The translations under genes were made by a program, and so were the position numbers. A DNA stretch of 64,000 nucleotides from Acinetobacter kookii (GTDB taxonomy: Bacteria; Pseudomonadota; Gammaproteobacteria; Pseudomonadales; Moraxellaceae): NCBI RefSeq assembly GCF_900096895.1, contig NZ_FMYO01000001.1, forward strand, positions 310,001 through 374,000, read 5' to 3'. Below are positions 8,719-17,073 of this stretch, piece after piece. Each line of letters begins with the position of its first letter. The first letter of the stretch is position 1. The notes under the pieces were generated by a model. The model was given only the letters and a program-made list of their open reading frames with translations, was not told the origin of the DNA and did no database searches.

Positions 8719-9060
8719 AAAAAACCTCTCATCTGAGTAATGCTGGTCAGTTAAGGAGTTTAGAAATAAACTCCTTAATTTTTAGTAATTCATGGCGGAG
8801 TCTTATCGTTTTAAATCAAATTCTTGCAGCTCATTTGTTACTTTGGTTTCGCCCAAAGTAACCAAAGGCATTTGTCATCCGCAAAACTCGTCAACCACCA
8901 TCAACTAGCAAATTTGTCGCAGAAACAATCACTTTTTAATGTAGTCCTGCCTCAAACAATTGCGGATGACTTTTCCATATATCAACTAAAATCATGAATT
9001 TAAAAAAAATACCAGTCAGTTTCTTAACTGACTGGTATTATCTCATCTGAGAGGTTTTTT
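8719..9060. terminator. Bidirectional terminator split by an inserted element (copy 2)
   Basis: AAAAAACCTCTCA (8719-8731) and TGAGAGGTTTTTT (9048-9060) are perfect complements separated by the element at 8738-9040. An exact 11-bp direct repeat TCTCATCTGAG flanks it (8727-8737 and 9041-9051). Deleting the element with one repeat gives a compact two-way terminator between the convergent nitronate monooxygenase and glycine-zipper genes. Confidence 0.85.
8738..9040 (-). mobile_element. MITE-like non-coding element, copy 2 (inverted)
   Basis: A 303-bp second copy of the element at 4478-4783, in opposite orientation. Shared structures: end hairpin TTAAGGAGTTTA/TAAACTCCTTAA followed by TTTTT (8752-8785), the perfect hairpin at 8837-8862, the GTCATCCGCAA inverted repeat, and the other end hairpin AATACCAGTCA/TGACTGGTATT (minus-strand sense). 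Differences from copy 1 include one single-base indel (CTCAAACAATTG versus CTCAACAGTTG), which would shift any shared reading frame, supporting a non-coding element. Confidence 0.8.
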
Positions 9061-9072
9061 ACAGATGTCAAC

Positions 9073-9693
9073 TTAACGGGTAGCCCGGTGCCAGGCATCT
9101 TTGGCCGCATATTTGGCTTCTTCCCAACTGAGACGGGACTGATCCTTGGTATTTTCCCATTTGCTTCTCAATTCAGGTTCCACATGCTCAAACTCGACAT
9201 TAGGGTCGTATTGGGAGCGGCTGCCATATCCGACCTGATAAGCACTGCAGTAATCACGATCATAATCTAAATCGGCATAGGTATTGCGGGTTTCATGGAA
9301 ATAGGGCCGTTCACGGTGTTGCTCGCGCCAATAGGCATCTTCCTCTTCCGGATTTGCTGTTTGCGCGATGTCATTACCCGCAATGCCACCAACAATCCCC
9401 CCGACAATACCCCCAACCACTGCACCTGGAGGTCCACCTACCATGCCTAGTGTAGCCCCTACAGCTGCGCCACCCAAAGTACCAGCACCAGTCGCAGCCA
9501 GATGATCGCCCGCTTCATTCATATCGGGTACACGATGACTTTCAGTCGCTGGCGAATTCAGGTCAGGACGTGCACTATCAAGTGTGGGTGGACTAGATTT
9601 CAATGAATCCTGATTGAATGCATCACCCTGTTCTGGAGACATTTCTGTTGAAGCAGGATTAATCTCTGAAACTGGTCTCTTGTTATTCACCAT
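9073..9693 (-). CDS. Glycine-zipper domain protein
   Basis: 206-aa protein with three parts: a polar, disordered N-terminus (about residues 1-65, rich in Ser, Pro, Asn and Asp), a glycine-zipper segment (about 66-110, with repeated GGIVGGIVGGIAG) that could form a helical membrane hairpin, and an acidic, aromatic C-terminus (YWREQHRERPYF, then SRLSWEEAKYAAKDAWHRA). No signal peptide is evident. AGAAGGAG precedes the ATG. Similar zipper-containing stress proteins occur in related bacteria, but no specific function can be assigned. Confidence 0.75.
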   Translation of the reverse strand: MVNNKRPVSEINPASTEMSPEQGDAFNQDSLKSSPPTLDSARPDLNSPATESHRVPDMNEAGDHLAATGAGTLGGAAVGATLGMVGGPPGAVVGGIVGGIVGGIAGNDIAQTANPEEEDAYWREQHRERPYFHETRNTYADLDYDRDYCSAYQVGYGSRSQYDPNVEFEHVEPELRSKWENTKDQSRLSWEEAKYAAKDAWHRATR

Positions 9694-9976
9694 TTTCTTT
9701 CTCCTTCTGTCAGATCCATATCATCAAATTTTTTAGATAAGCAGCTTTAATGAGCTTCAGAAGAATTTAGCATAAGGTAATTTTTGACCAGCTCTGTCTT
9801 ATAAGTGTCCTGATTGGGTGATGAGATGTTGTCGCATGTAATTCTTTGAATATTGTTATACAAATTACGCAAAAAAGTTTCGATAAAGAAAAAACCACTA
9901 CTCTTTTTTCATAAAATTCTTTGAAATAAAGAGCAGTGAAGCTATTTAAAATGAAGAAATAAAGAACAAATAAAAA

Positions 9977-11002
9977 CTATTTGGTTTCAAGCAAGTTCAC
10001 CGGCTCCACCTGTACATCACTCATGATTTCACCTTGAGCAAGAAGCTGGTTAAAATAGTCCTCTACGACATTAAACTGTTCAGTCGTGCTTTCCACCTTA
10101 TACATATTTTGGCGGAATTCATTGCTTGAACGCAAACCTTTGGTGTACCAGGCAATATGTTTACGCGAAATACGGCAACCTGAGTATTCACCATAGAAGT
10201 CATACAGTTCAGATAAATGTCCCAATAACACATCTTTGACTTCAGCAATACTGGGTGCTGCAAGCTGTTTGCCTGTTTTTAAATAATGTGCAATTTCACG
10301 AAAAATCCAGGGGCGGCCTTGTGCGGCACGTCCAATCATCACAGCATCGGCACCCGTATAATCGAGCACATATTTGGCTTTTTCAGGGCTGTCGATATCG
10401 CCATTGGCAATGACTGGAATATTCAACATTTCTTTGACATCTTTAATCAAAGAATAACGTGCCGTATTCAAGTACATATCTTCACGGGTACGACCATGCA
10501 GAGCCAATGCGGCAATCCCCGCTTCTTCGGCACGCTTGGCAACCCGCAGGATATTTTCATGCCCATTTAAATATCCTAAACGGGTCTTTAAAGTCACAGG
10601 AACATCTACAGCAGCAACCACTGTATCTAAAATTCGTGCCACCAGATCTTCATCTTTTAATAATGCAGAACCTGCTAATTTATTGCAGACTTTTTTGGCC
10701 GGGCATCCCATATTGATATCGACAATCTGCGCCCCATTCGCCACCTGATAGCGTGCCGCTTCCGCCAACTCGTTGGGTTCAGAACCCGCAATCTGCGCAG
10801 AAATAGGCGCCAGTTCTCCGTCAAAATTGGCCCGGTACAGACTTTTCTTGCTCATGCGTAAGGTCTGGTCTGAAGTCATCATTTCGCTGACCGCATGCCC
10901 TGCACCAAAATATTTACACAACGTCCGGAAAGGACGATCCGTAACACCTGCCATGGGAGCAACAATTAAATTATTTGACAGTTGATATGGACCGATATAC
11001 AT
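9977..11002 (-). CDS. dusB: tRNA-dihydrouridine synthase B
   Basis: FMN-dependent enzyme reducing specific D-loop uridines of tRNA to dihydrouridine. 341 aa. Visible: N-terminal IGPYQLSNNLIVAPMAGVTDRPFR, active-site NMGCPAKKVCNK (catalytic Cys in MGCPAKKV), LALHGRTREDMY, IPVIANGDI and GADAVMIGRAAQGRPWIF. The opening IGPYQL and the length fit DusB rather than DusA or DusC. The partner fis is not downstream, unlike in enterobacteria. Divergent from the DUF1615 gene. Confidence 0.93.
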   Translation of the reverse strand: MYIGPYQLSNNLIVAPMAGVTDRPFRTLCKYFGAGHAVSEMMTSDQTLRMSKKSLYRANFDGELAPISAQIAGSEPNELAEAARYQVANGAQIVDINMGCPAKKVCNKLAGSALLKDEDLVARILDTVVAAVDVPVTLKTRLGYLNGHENILRVAKRAEEAGIAALALHGRTREDMYLNTARYSLIKDVKEMLNIPVIANGDIDSPEKAKYVLDYTGADAVMIGRAAQGRPWIFREIAHYLKTGKQLAAPSIAEVKDVLLGHLSELYDFYGEYSGCRISRKHIAWYTKGLRSSNEFRQNMYKVESTTEQFNVVEDYFNQLLAQGEIMSDVQVEPVNLLETK

Positions 11003-11084
11003 ATAAATTCATCACTTTTTCGACTGACATAGTATACTGCATCTGCTGTATAGGCTCATCCTTTTGGAACATGTTTTCATCATT

Positions 11085-12293
11085 ATGAAAAAAACTCTTT
11101 TTACTTCGTCCCGGTTTAAATCTTTGAGTATTCTGGCTTTGTCTTTGAGCCTGGTGGCATGCGGCGATGGTTCTTGGTGGTCAAAAAACAATGAACCCAC
11201 ACTAGAAGAAGATCAGGTCAAACGTCTTATTCCACCCCGCGTCAACGATCGTAGTTCTTGGGCCAAGGATATTTACGACATTACCGATCAGCTCGGTATT
11301 CCCCAAACCAAAGAAAATATTTGCAGTATTGTTGCCGTCGTCGATCAGGAATCCAACTTCGTAGCTGACCCGCAAGTTCCCGGTTTAGGCGAAAAAGCGG
11401 TGAAGGAAGTTCAAGATCGTCTGGATGAAAAATTTAAAGATAAATTAGGTGATACTATTGGTGGAACAGTTGCAGGATATTTCCAACAAGTTTTAAAGAA
11501 TCAGCCCAGTCCTGAAAATAATTATTTAAGCCAAATGCGTCGTGTAAAAACCGAGCGTGAATTAGATGAACTCTATCGTGAAATTTTTGACTATATGTCA
11601 AAACATTATCATGTCAGTGCCTTAACCGGTGCAGCCAAACTGGTCGGTCAAGACATGGGCGAAAAATTAAATCCGATTACAACTTTAGGTTCTATGCAGG
11701 TTCATATTGGCTATGCCAAAGAACATAAACGCCAAGGCGGCAATATGGCCGAATTACGTACCGACTTATATAGTCAATATGGCGGTTTGTATTATGGCAT
11801 CCACCGTTTGATGATGTACCCTGCCGATTATGATAAAGCGATTTATCGTTTTGCAGATTATAACTCTGGCATGTATTCAAGCCGCAACGCAGCTTTTCAA
11901 AGCATGCTCAATGACTTGACGGCAACAGAGCTTGATCTTGATGGCGATTTGTTGCTTTACACCAAAGATGGTTCAATCCGTTCTGCAGCCAGTCAGTCTG
12001 AACGAGAACTGATCAGTGTATTTGCAGCCAACAATATTCTGGTGACACCACGGCAAATTCGTTCTGACCTGAAAAAAGAAAAAGAGAAAAGTTTCGAAGA
12101 TACGGCAACTTATCGTGCTGTAACCAAGTTATATCAAGAGAAAACAGGCAAAGATCCAATTTATGCTATCATGCCTGAAGTAGTCATTTCTGGTCCTAAA
12201 CTGAGTCGTGATTATAATACCAACTGGTTTGCAACACGCGTAAACGGAAGATATCAATCATGTATGCAACGGGCAAAAAGAATAAAAATTTAG
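11085..12293 (+). CDS. DUF1615 family lipoprotein
   Basis: 402-aa lipoprotein of the DUF1615 family: start MKKTLFTSSRFKSLSILALSL with lipobox LVAC, then a long periplasmic domain. Recognisable family stretches include WAKDIYDI, ICSIVAVVDQESNF and GSMQVHIGYAKEH; ESNF and GSMQV followed by a YNSG segment resemble the lytic transglycosylase fold, so a murein-related role is a reasonable inference but unproven. ATG at 11085 fits the signal peptide; a TTG at 11064 would add a non-signal extension. Its last 34 bases overlap the following HAD gene. Confidence 0.85.
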   Translation: MKKTLFTSSRFKSLSILALSLSLVACGDGSWWSKNNEPTLEEDQVKRLIPPRVNDRSSWAKDIYDITDQLGIPQTKENICSIVAVVDQESNFVADPQVPGLGEKAVKEVQDRLDEKFKDKLGDTIGGTVAGYFQQVLKNQPSPENNYLSQMRRVKTERELDELYREIFDYMSKHYHVSALTGAAKLVGQDMGEKLNPITTLGSMQVHIGYAKEHKRQGGNMAELRTDLYSQYGGLYYGIHRLMMYPADYDKAIYRFADYNSGMYSSRNAAFQSMLNDLTATELDLDGDLLLYTKDGSIRSAASQSERELISVFAANNILVTPRQIRSDLKKEKEKSFEDTATYRAVTKLYQEKTGKDPIYAIMPEVVISGPKLSRDYNTNWFATRVNGRYQSCMQRAKRIKI

Positions 12294-12907
12294 CGCTCTT
12301 TGATTTTGATGGAACCCTATGTAAAAAGGACAGTTTTACAGGGTTTATCTTTTACGCCTTATCTAAACGCCATATTGTCAAACAAGGCATTAAAATTTTG
12401 CCCTGGATTCAAGCTTATTATTTGAATGTCTATTCTGCACCTGCCATGCGTTCCAGATTGTTTCGTGCGATGTTTAGCAATGCCAATGCCTTAGAACTGC
12501 AACAAATGGCACGAGAATACGCAACAAGTTTAATGTCTCAATTAAATCGGCCTTTGCTTAAGCAGCTTAAGCAGCATCAAGCTTTAGGCGATGATGTGGT
12601 TTTGGTTTCAGCATCCATCGATGTCTATCTCAAACATGTCTGTGAGCTACTCAATATTGATTTAATTTGTACTCATACTGAACAAGTCAATAATATCTAT
12701 ACGGGACAATACACCACACCCGATTGTAGTTCGAAACAGAAAAGACAACGAATTTTAGAAAGATATCATTTAGCTGATTATGCTGTGATTTATGCTTATG
12801 GTAATAGTCATGAAGACCAAGAGATGCTCGCGCTTGCTGATCATGGCTACATGGTTGGTGAGTCTGATCATTTGCCCACCATTTTAGATCATAAAAAATT
12901 GGCTTAA
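12260..12907 (+). CDS. HAD-IB family phosphatase
   Basis: 215-aa haloacid-dehalogenase hydrolase of the IB (SerB/PSP-like) subfamily. Motif I is LFDFDGTL (nucleophile Asp15, acid/base Asp17), motif II VVLVSAS, and motif III/IV K(Q)KRQR followed by YAYGNSHEDQEML. It overlaps the end of the DUF1615 gene by 34 bases in another frame and has GGAAG upstream, so co-translation is likely. Members act on small phosphorylated metabolites or phospholipid head groups; the substrate here is unknown. Confidence 0.88.
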   Translation: MYATGKKNKNLALFDFDGTLCKKDSFTGFIFYALSKRHIVKQGIKILPWIQAYYLNVYSAPAMRSRLFRAMFSNANALELQQMAREYATSLMSQLNRPLLKQLKQHQALGDDVVLVSASIDVYLKHVCELLNIDLICTHTEQVNNIYTGQYTTPDCSSKQKRQRILERYHLADYAVIYAYGNSHEDQEMLALADHGYMVGESDHLPTILDHKKLA

Positions 12908-12938
12908 TTGTTTTAATATTAAACATCAAATGCAATAA

Positions 12939-12966
12939 AAAAACCCACAATGGATTGTGGGTTTTT
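12939..12966. terminator. Bidirectional terminator
   Basis: AAAAACCCACAAT and ATTGTGGGTTTTT form a hairpin with T-runs on both strands, between the convergent HAD gene and pilX-like gene. Confidence 0.9.
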
Positions 12967-13091
12967 AGCTTTTGAAAAATTACATGTAGCGTTTAACAAG
13001 GCAAAAACCGGAAAGCCGCTGCAATTCATTTCAACATCTCGTTTCAAAAACAGTTGATAGCTTATATGCAAGTATGTGCAAATAGAAGCTT

Positions 13092-14264
13092 TTACAGCTC
13101 AACTTCATTCCAAGCCAATACTGTAGTTTTGATTGATCCACCACCCGCAAACGGATTATTAGGGTCACCTCCAAGGAAACTCGCATCATAAGTAATAGAC
13201 ATGTTACCACCACCATTAAGATTCATAGAAGCATTGCCAAAAGTATATGTACCTGGACTACTTCCCTGAATATTCGCTACATAGACTCCACCACGAATTG
13301 ACGTGTTACCACCACCATTGCCATTAAATGACCCTAAAATGATTAGAACACCCTTGAAATCACACTGGTTACCATTTGGGGAATAATCACCACGAATAAT
13401 GACAATGCCTGCACATGATGGAACAGAGTCAGCTAACTTACCGGATACACTTCCGTTAATATAAGTTACACCTGACGCATTCTTAATTGATTCAACCAAT
13501 GCCATTACGTTATTTGCATCACCCCAAATACCCAAGTCGGTATTTTTCACACATGCCCCACTTCCAGTAGGGCAATCAGCACCCCCACTATAATGGTCTG
13601 AATCACGTCTATTGCTAGGTATACCAGTTAGCACAGTACTGGCACTCGAATTCATAGTCGCAATAGCAAGTTTATTTTGACCATCAATTTTAAAATTATT
13701 ACTATTTTTACCGGTAAAAGAGCCAACTGTTCCGCCCAAAGTCAAAGCAGCTGGAAGGTCAGGTAATTTTACAGCACCAGGAAACTGCCCCTTAATCTTG
13801 ATCTGATAAACGCTTTCGCCCAAAATTTTAGTCGTACTTCCACTGGTTTTGATTAAATTGCCCGTGACTTTTACGGTGACAATTTTATTGGTGTTATCCC
13901 AACATGGATTGCTTGCACAACCCACAGGATGTTTAGAAGGATCAATCCAGTAATATCCATTATTACCCGAATTAACCGTCAATGTCCCTGAGTTGGTCTT
14001 TGGAATACCGGCAGAGGTATTCCAGTTTTGTTGCGTTGTTCCCGTCGGCCACCCACCACCGGACGCTTTAAACTGACCGTTTAACCAAGTTAAAAATTGT
14101 GTAGCACCATCTTCAGCAGCATTGGTCGTAATGACTTTATTGTTTATATTGGCGGTCATTTTATCTTGAAAGATCGTACCACGCATAGCATAAAGACTGA
14201 TCATGGTCGCTGCAAATAACACCACCACGGTAATAATAAGGACAGAGCCTTGTTGTTTTTTCAT
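13092..14264 (-). CDS. PilX-like minor pilin with long C-terminal extension
   Basis: Last gene of the minor pilin operon. The short leader MKKQQG is followed by a hydrophobic helix (SVLIITVVVLFAATMISLYAM) lacking Glu5, as is normal for PilX/GspK-type tip pilins. PilX proteins are usually under 200 aa; this one has 390. The extra 200 or so residues are Gly/Asn/Ser-rich with beta-type alternation (ITYDASFLGG, GGNTSIRGGVYVANIQG) and paired cysteines (CASNPC, CPTGSGAC, CAGIVII then NQC). I infer an exposed beta-rich tip domain. No pilY1 follows; a terminator and the HAD gene do. Confidence 0.8.
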   Translation of the reverse strand: MKKQQGSVLIITVVVLFAATMISLYAMRGTIFQDKMTANINNKVITTNAAEDGATQFLTWLNGQFKASGGGWPTGTTQQNWNTSAGIPKTNSGTLTVNSGNNGYYWIDPSKHPVGCASNPCWDNTNKIVTVKVTGNLIKTSGSTTKILGESVYQIKIKGQFPGAVKLPDLPAALTLGGTVGSFTGKNSNNFKIDGQNKLAIATMNSSASTVLTGIPSNRRDSDHYSGGADCPTGSGACVKNTDLGIWGDANNVMALVESIKNASGVTYINGSVSGKLADSVPSCAGIVIIRGDYSPNGNQCDFKGVLIILGSFNGNGGGNTSIRGGVYVANIQGSSPGTYTFGNASMNLNGGGNMSITYDASFLGGDPNNPFAGGGSIKTTVLAWNEVEL

Positions 14265-14269
14265 GGCTA

Positions 14270-15661
14270 TTACCTCGACACCTTACGTACACTAGGATTT
14301 TCATTACCGCATTGTAATGTCAATGTAACACTCTCATTACCTTGTAATTGACCAGATGTCCAAGATGACCAATTTGTCAACGGTTCAATATTACTATCAC
14401 CATTATTATATTGCCATTTAAGCTTCCAATCCCCTTTATCTACAACCTGACTTACATCAACTTTAACTGTAGATTTATTATTAATGCCACTGGTAGTTGC
14501 TGGTAATGCACTCCACGTTTTAGTCACATTACCATCGTAAGTAACATTAATCTTGCCCAACACATCACTAGGACAATTAGGTGTGACAAAATTAATTGGA
14601 CTTGAAACGTACTCACCACATTTCACTGTAAGGCTCATGGGTTGTTTGTTTCCGCTTGGAAGCGTAAAGCTATTCGTCATCTGTAGATCATTAAAACCTG
14701 AGCTATCCTTTTGTATTTTCCAACCTGTAATAGCGACACCAGTAGCTACACTTACCGAAACACTTTGACCATTGGCAATAGTTGGATTTGAGATAGCATT
14801 CCATTTAGCCGTGCTAAATCCAGTCCCAGAAACATCAAGATTCGCTAACATTGTGCTAGAACATTGTGCTGGAGTACCTTCACCGTTACCGTTACCGTTA
14901 CCGTTACCGTTACCGTTACCATCACCGTTACCGTTACCGTTACCGTTACCGTTACCATCACCGTTACCGTTACCGTTACCGTTACCGTTACCACCTGTTG
15001 ATGGATTTACAAGGCTAGTTCCTCCCGTCGAAGCCAATTGAGTCATTGCCCGAAGGTGAGAGGTCGCAACAAAGTCAATAGTGGGCTGCTGAGCACTGCC
15101 ATCGTTTATACTCATTTGGGTTAATACACTGGTTATTGTTCCCCACACGCCATCAACAGTAGAATTGATTGCATCACTAGAATCTAAATACGGTTGATAC
15201 GCTAAAGGGGTAGTACCAGTTCCATTTTGAATCCCATAAGCAAATTTTAATCCCGAAACATTTTTTGCTAAGGTAACGGTTTGTGTGGTTCCATCATTCA
15301 AAACAAGTTCACAAATAAGTTCATTGTCTGTATTTAGCTTAAATGTATTTACAGAGGAATGATTTGTCTCACCTAAACAATCTCTTTGTGAACTATCAAA
15401 ATATACAATTAACTCATTATTATTTGCAGGGAATCCAAAGGAAGTGGCTTGTCTTACTAAGCGTGTAATCGTTGTCGAAGCAAAGCGAAAATTCTCTTGT
15501 GAACGGTCCATCACATCTTTTTCAAGAATGAGTTTCTGATTGGAAAACAAGACTGTGAATGCACCTGCGGTAATAATCAAACCTACCGTTAACCCCACCA
15601 TAAGTTCAATCAGAGAAACTCCCGCTTGAGAGTATCGCTGACTTGCTATTTTTCTTTTCAT
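14270..15661 (-). CDS. PilW-like minor pilin with Gly-Asn linker and duplicated C-terminal domain
   Basis: 463 aa. Prepilin leader ends AG before VSLIELMVGLTVG (Glu5 present). A typical PilW region follows to about residue 220 (NQKLILEKDVMDRSQENFRFA). Then comes a Gly-Asn/Gly-Asp dipeptide linker encoded by hexamer repeats, then two homologous ~85-aa modules, each with a cysteine at both ends (QCSSTML to VKCGEY; NCPSDVL to LQCGNE) and a conserved Trp. This is much longer than typical PilW. ATG at 15661 has GGGGGAA upstream; an earlier TTG at 15676 is less likely. Confidence 0.82.
   Translation of the reverse strand: MKRKIASQRYSQAGVSLIELMVGLTVGLIITAGAFTVLFSNQKLILEKDVMDRSQENFRFASTTITRLVRQATSFGFPANNNELIVYFDSSQRDCLGETNHSSVNTFKLNTDNELICELVLNDGTTQTVTLAKNVSGLKFAYGIQNGTGTTPLAYQPYLDSSDAINSTVDGVWGTITSVLTQMSINDGSAQQPTIDFVATSHLRAMTQLASTGGTSLVNPSTGGNGNGNGNGNGDGNGNGNGNGNGDGNGNGNGNGNGNGEGTPAQCSSTMLANLDVSGTGFSTAKWNAISNPTIANGQSVSVSVATGVAITGWKIQKDSSGFNDLQMTNSFTLPSGNKQPMSLTVKCGEYVSSPINFVTPNCPSDVLGKINVTYDGNVTKTWSALPATTSGINNKSTVKVDVSQVVDKGDWKLKWQYNNGDSNIEPLTNWSSWTSGQLQGNESVTLTLQCGNENPSVRKVSR
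14883..14992. repeat. Hexanucleotide repeat array (GTTACC) in the pilW-like gene
   Basis: About 110 bp of GTTACC units, interrupted at two places by ATCACC. On the coding strand it gives alternating Gly-Asn with occasional Gly-Asp. Because the unit is two codons, slippage would change linker length without shifting the frame. The opposite strand gives a spurious Pro-Leu repeat frame. Confidence 0.95.
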
Positions 15662-15676
15662 ACGATGTTCCCCCAA

Positions 15677-16177
15677 TTAAACTTCACATTTTGGTACTGA
15701 AAAATAATAGATAAAGCTTTCTTTATCTGCTGGATTAGCTTCATACCATTTCGCTTTTTTATTTTCCCATTCAATCGTTATTTTATAACGTCGTTTGGTT
15801 GAATCAACTATTTCAAGATTTCCCAACCAGCCATTCATACGGTTATGTAAAGCAATCTGCTCGGTAGTCAGCCCATTAACAAAGCTACTTGTATTCCCCG
15901 TCACTTTCCAACGATTTTCCCATTGTGTTTTAATTGCATTAACTTTTGTCGTATCAGGTTGACCTGTACTGTTATCCAAAGAACAGACACTGGCCCACAT
16001 TCTATCAATTAAATCATTGGCTTGAATGCTTGCAATCGTGCGCTGTGTTGTAAGCGCGCTCTGCTGCACAGATTTTATGTGTAACACCCCCAGCCCCAAT
16101 AGCACACCAGCGGTGATAAACATCGCAATTAATGCTTCCAAAAGTGCAAAACCTTGTTGTAAGTTCATTTTTTGCAT
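15677..16177 (-). CDS. PilV-like minor pilin
   Basis: 166-aa type IV prepilin: leader MQKMNLQQG, then mature FALLEALIAMFITAGVLLGLG with Glu5 in place. PilV-type features include the ALLEALIA start and TQRTIASIQANDLIDRMWA after the helix. It starts three bases after the fimT-like stop and is followed closely by pilW, a tight operon. In known systems PilV joins FimU, PilW and PilX in the priming/tip complex. Confidence 0.85.
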   Translation of the reverse strand: MQKMNLQQGFALLEALIAMFITAGVLLGLGVLHIKSVQQSALTTQRTIASIQANDLIDRMWASVCSLDNSTGQPDTTKVNAIKTQWENRWKVTGNTSSFVNGLTTEQIALHNRMNGWLGNLEIVDSTKRRYKITIEWENKKAKWYEANPADKESFIYYFSVPKCEV

Positions 16178-16180
16178 AAG

Positions 16181-16654
16181 TTAGCACCCCGATTTACTTT
16201 TAAACGCTCTACCAATGACTTCTACACACACAGAATAGGTATTTGCATCTGGAATAGTAACTGTTATTTCATGTTCAGCAGTTGTTGATCCGAAGGTGTT
16301 AAAGGTTATTGTTTCAGGACCAGTAATAGAAAGTTGAGAACTGTCAAAAGTCAATTTCTGAATAGGAGTAGTTGAACCAGAATGCGTAGCAATCAGACCA
16401 GTTGACCAATTTGTTTTGTTTGCTGATAGACAACTTGAACCATCAGAACTCCCACATACAATCACTGTTTTACCGAGTCGAATCGCTTCTGTTCGCGATT
16501 GTTGTAGAAAACTCAAAATATCTCCACTACTCGTATTCACTTTAGTATTGTGAAGCATCTGACTTAGATTTGGTGCTGCCAAAGTGGCAATGATTGCCAA
16601 AATTGCTATGGTAACCATAAATTCAATCAGGGTGAATGCGCTTTGTTTTTTCAT
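16181..16654 (-). CDS. FimT/FimU (GspH-type) minor pilin
   Basis: Prepilin with leader MKKQSA, mature start FTLIEFMVTIAILAIIATLAA (Glu5 present), then the FimT/GspH pattern (GDILSFLQQSRTEAIRLGKTVIVCGSSDG) and a C-terminal Cys. Residue -1 is Ala rather than the near-invariant Gly. ATG at 16654 is chosen because it gives the standard leader and overlaps the upstream stop as ATGA (16651-16654). FimT proteins bind DNA in some competent bacteria, so a DNA uptake role is possible. Confidence 0.83.
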   Translation of the reverse strand: MKKQSAFTLIEFMVTIAILAIIATLAAPNLSQMLHNTKVNTSSGDILSFLQQSRTEAIRLGKTVIVCGSSDGSSCLSANKTNWSTGLIATHSGSTTPIQKLTFDSSQLSITGPETITFNTFGSTTAEHEITVTIPDANTYSVCVEVIGRAFKSKSGC

Positions 16655-17073
16655 TTCCAACACCCTGATGTTGTTGGAGTTTTTGTACCATCTTCCTTCA
16701 GTGTGAGCGTGCCACACATGGAATCATTTTGAGCACTGGTTGGTGTTGCTGTAATGGTGTAAGTCTGCGAGGCATTCGCGATACTGACTGAAATCGTATA
16801 ATAGGCAGACACATTGCTAGGATTCTTTAAACTGGCAGGAATACTTGCTTCCGCTGGATAACTAAAACTCGCGTTATATTTACTTTCTAAATACTGGGCT
16901 AAACTTAACATTGCGGACTGTGCTTCTGTACGATGACTTGCCACAATATATTTCGTATAACTTGGGAGTGCTATCGCTGCTAAAATTGCAATAATTGCAA
17001 CAGTGACCATTAATTCGATAAGTGTGAAACCGGACTGCTTAGAATGATGAATGATCTGTCTATTAGTATACAT
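16651..17073 (-). CDS. PilE-like type IV pilin
   Basis: 140-aa pilin: leader MYTNRQIIHHSKQSG, mature N-terminus FTLIELMVTVAIIAILAAIAL (Glu5), then PilE-type YTKYIVASHRTEAQSAMLSLAQYLESKYN. A C-terminal Cys pair (DSMCGTL and SGCWK) defines the usual D-region. First gene of the five-gene operon; its stop overlaps the next start. PilE homologues act as minor pilins linking the tip complex to the fibre. Confidence 0.87.
   Translation of the reverse strand: MYTNRQIIHHSKQSGFTLIELMVTVAIIAILAAIALPSYTKYIVASHRTEAQSAMLSLAQYLESKYNASFSYPAEASIPASLKNPSNVSAYYTISVSIANASQTYTITATPTSAQNDSMCGTLTLKEDGTKTPTTSGCWK

Noticed and set aside
14772..15041. Pro-Leu repeat ORF opposite the pilW-like gene
   Set aside because: It is the antisense reading of the Gly-Asn hexamer array; pilW has the prepilin signal, operon context and ribosome site.
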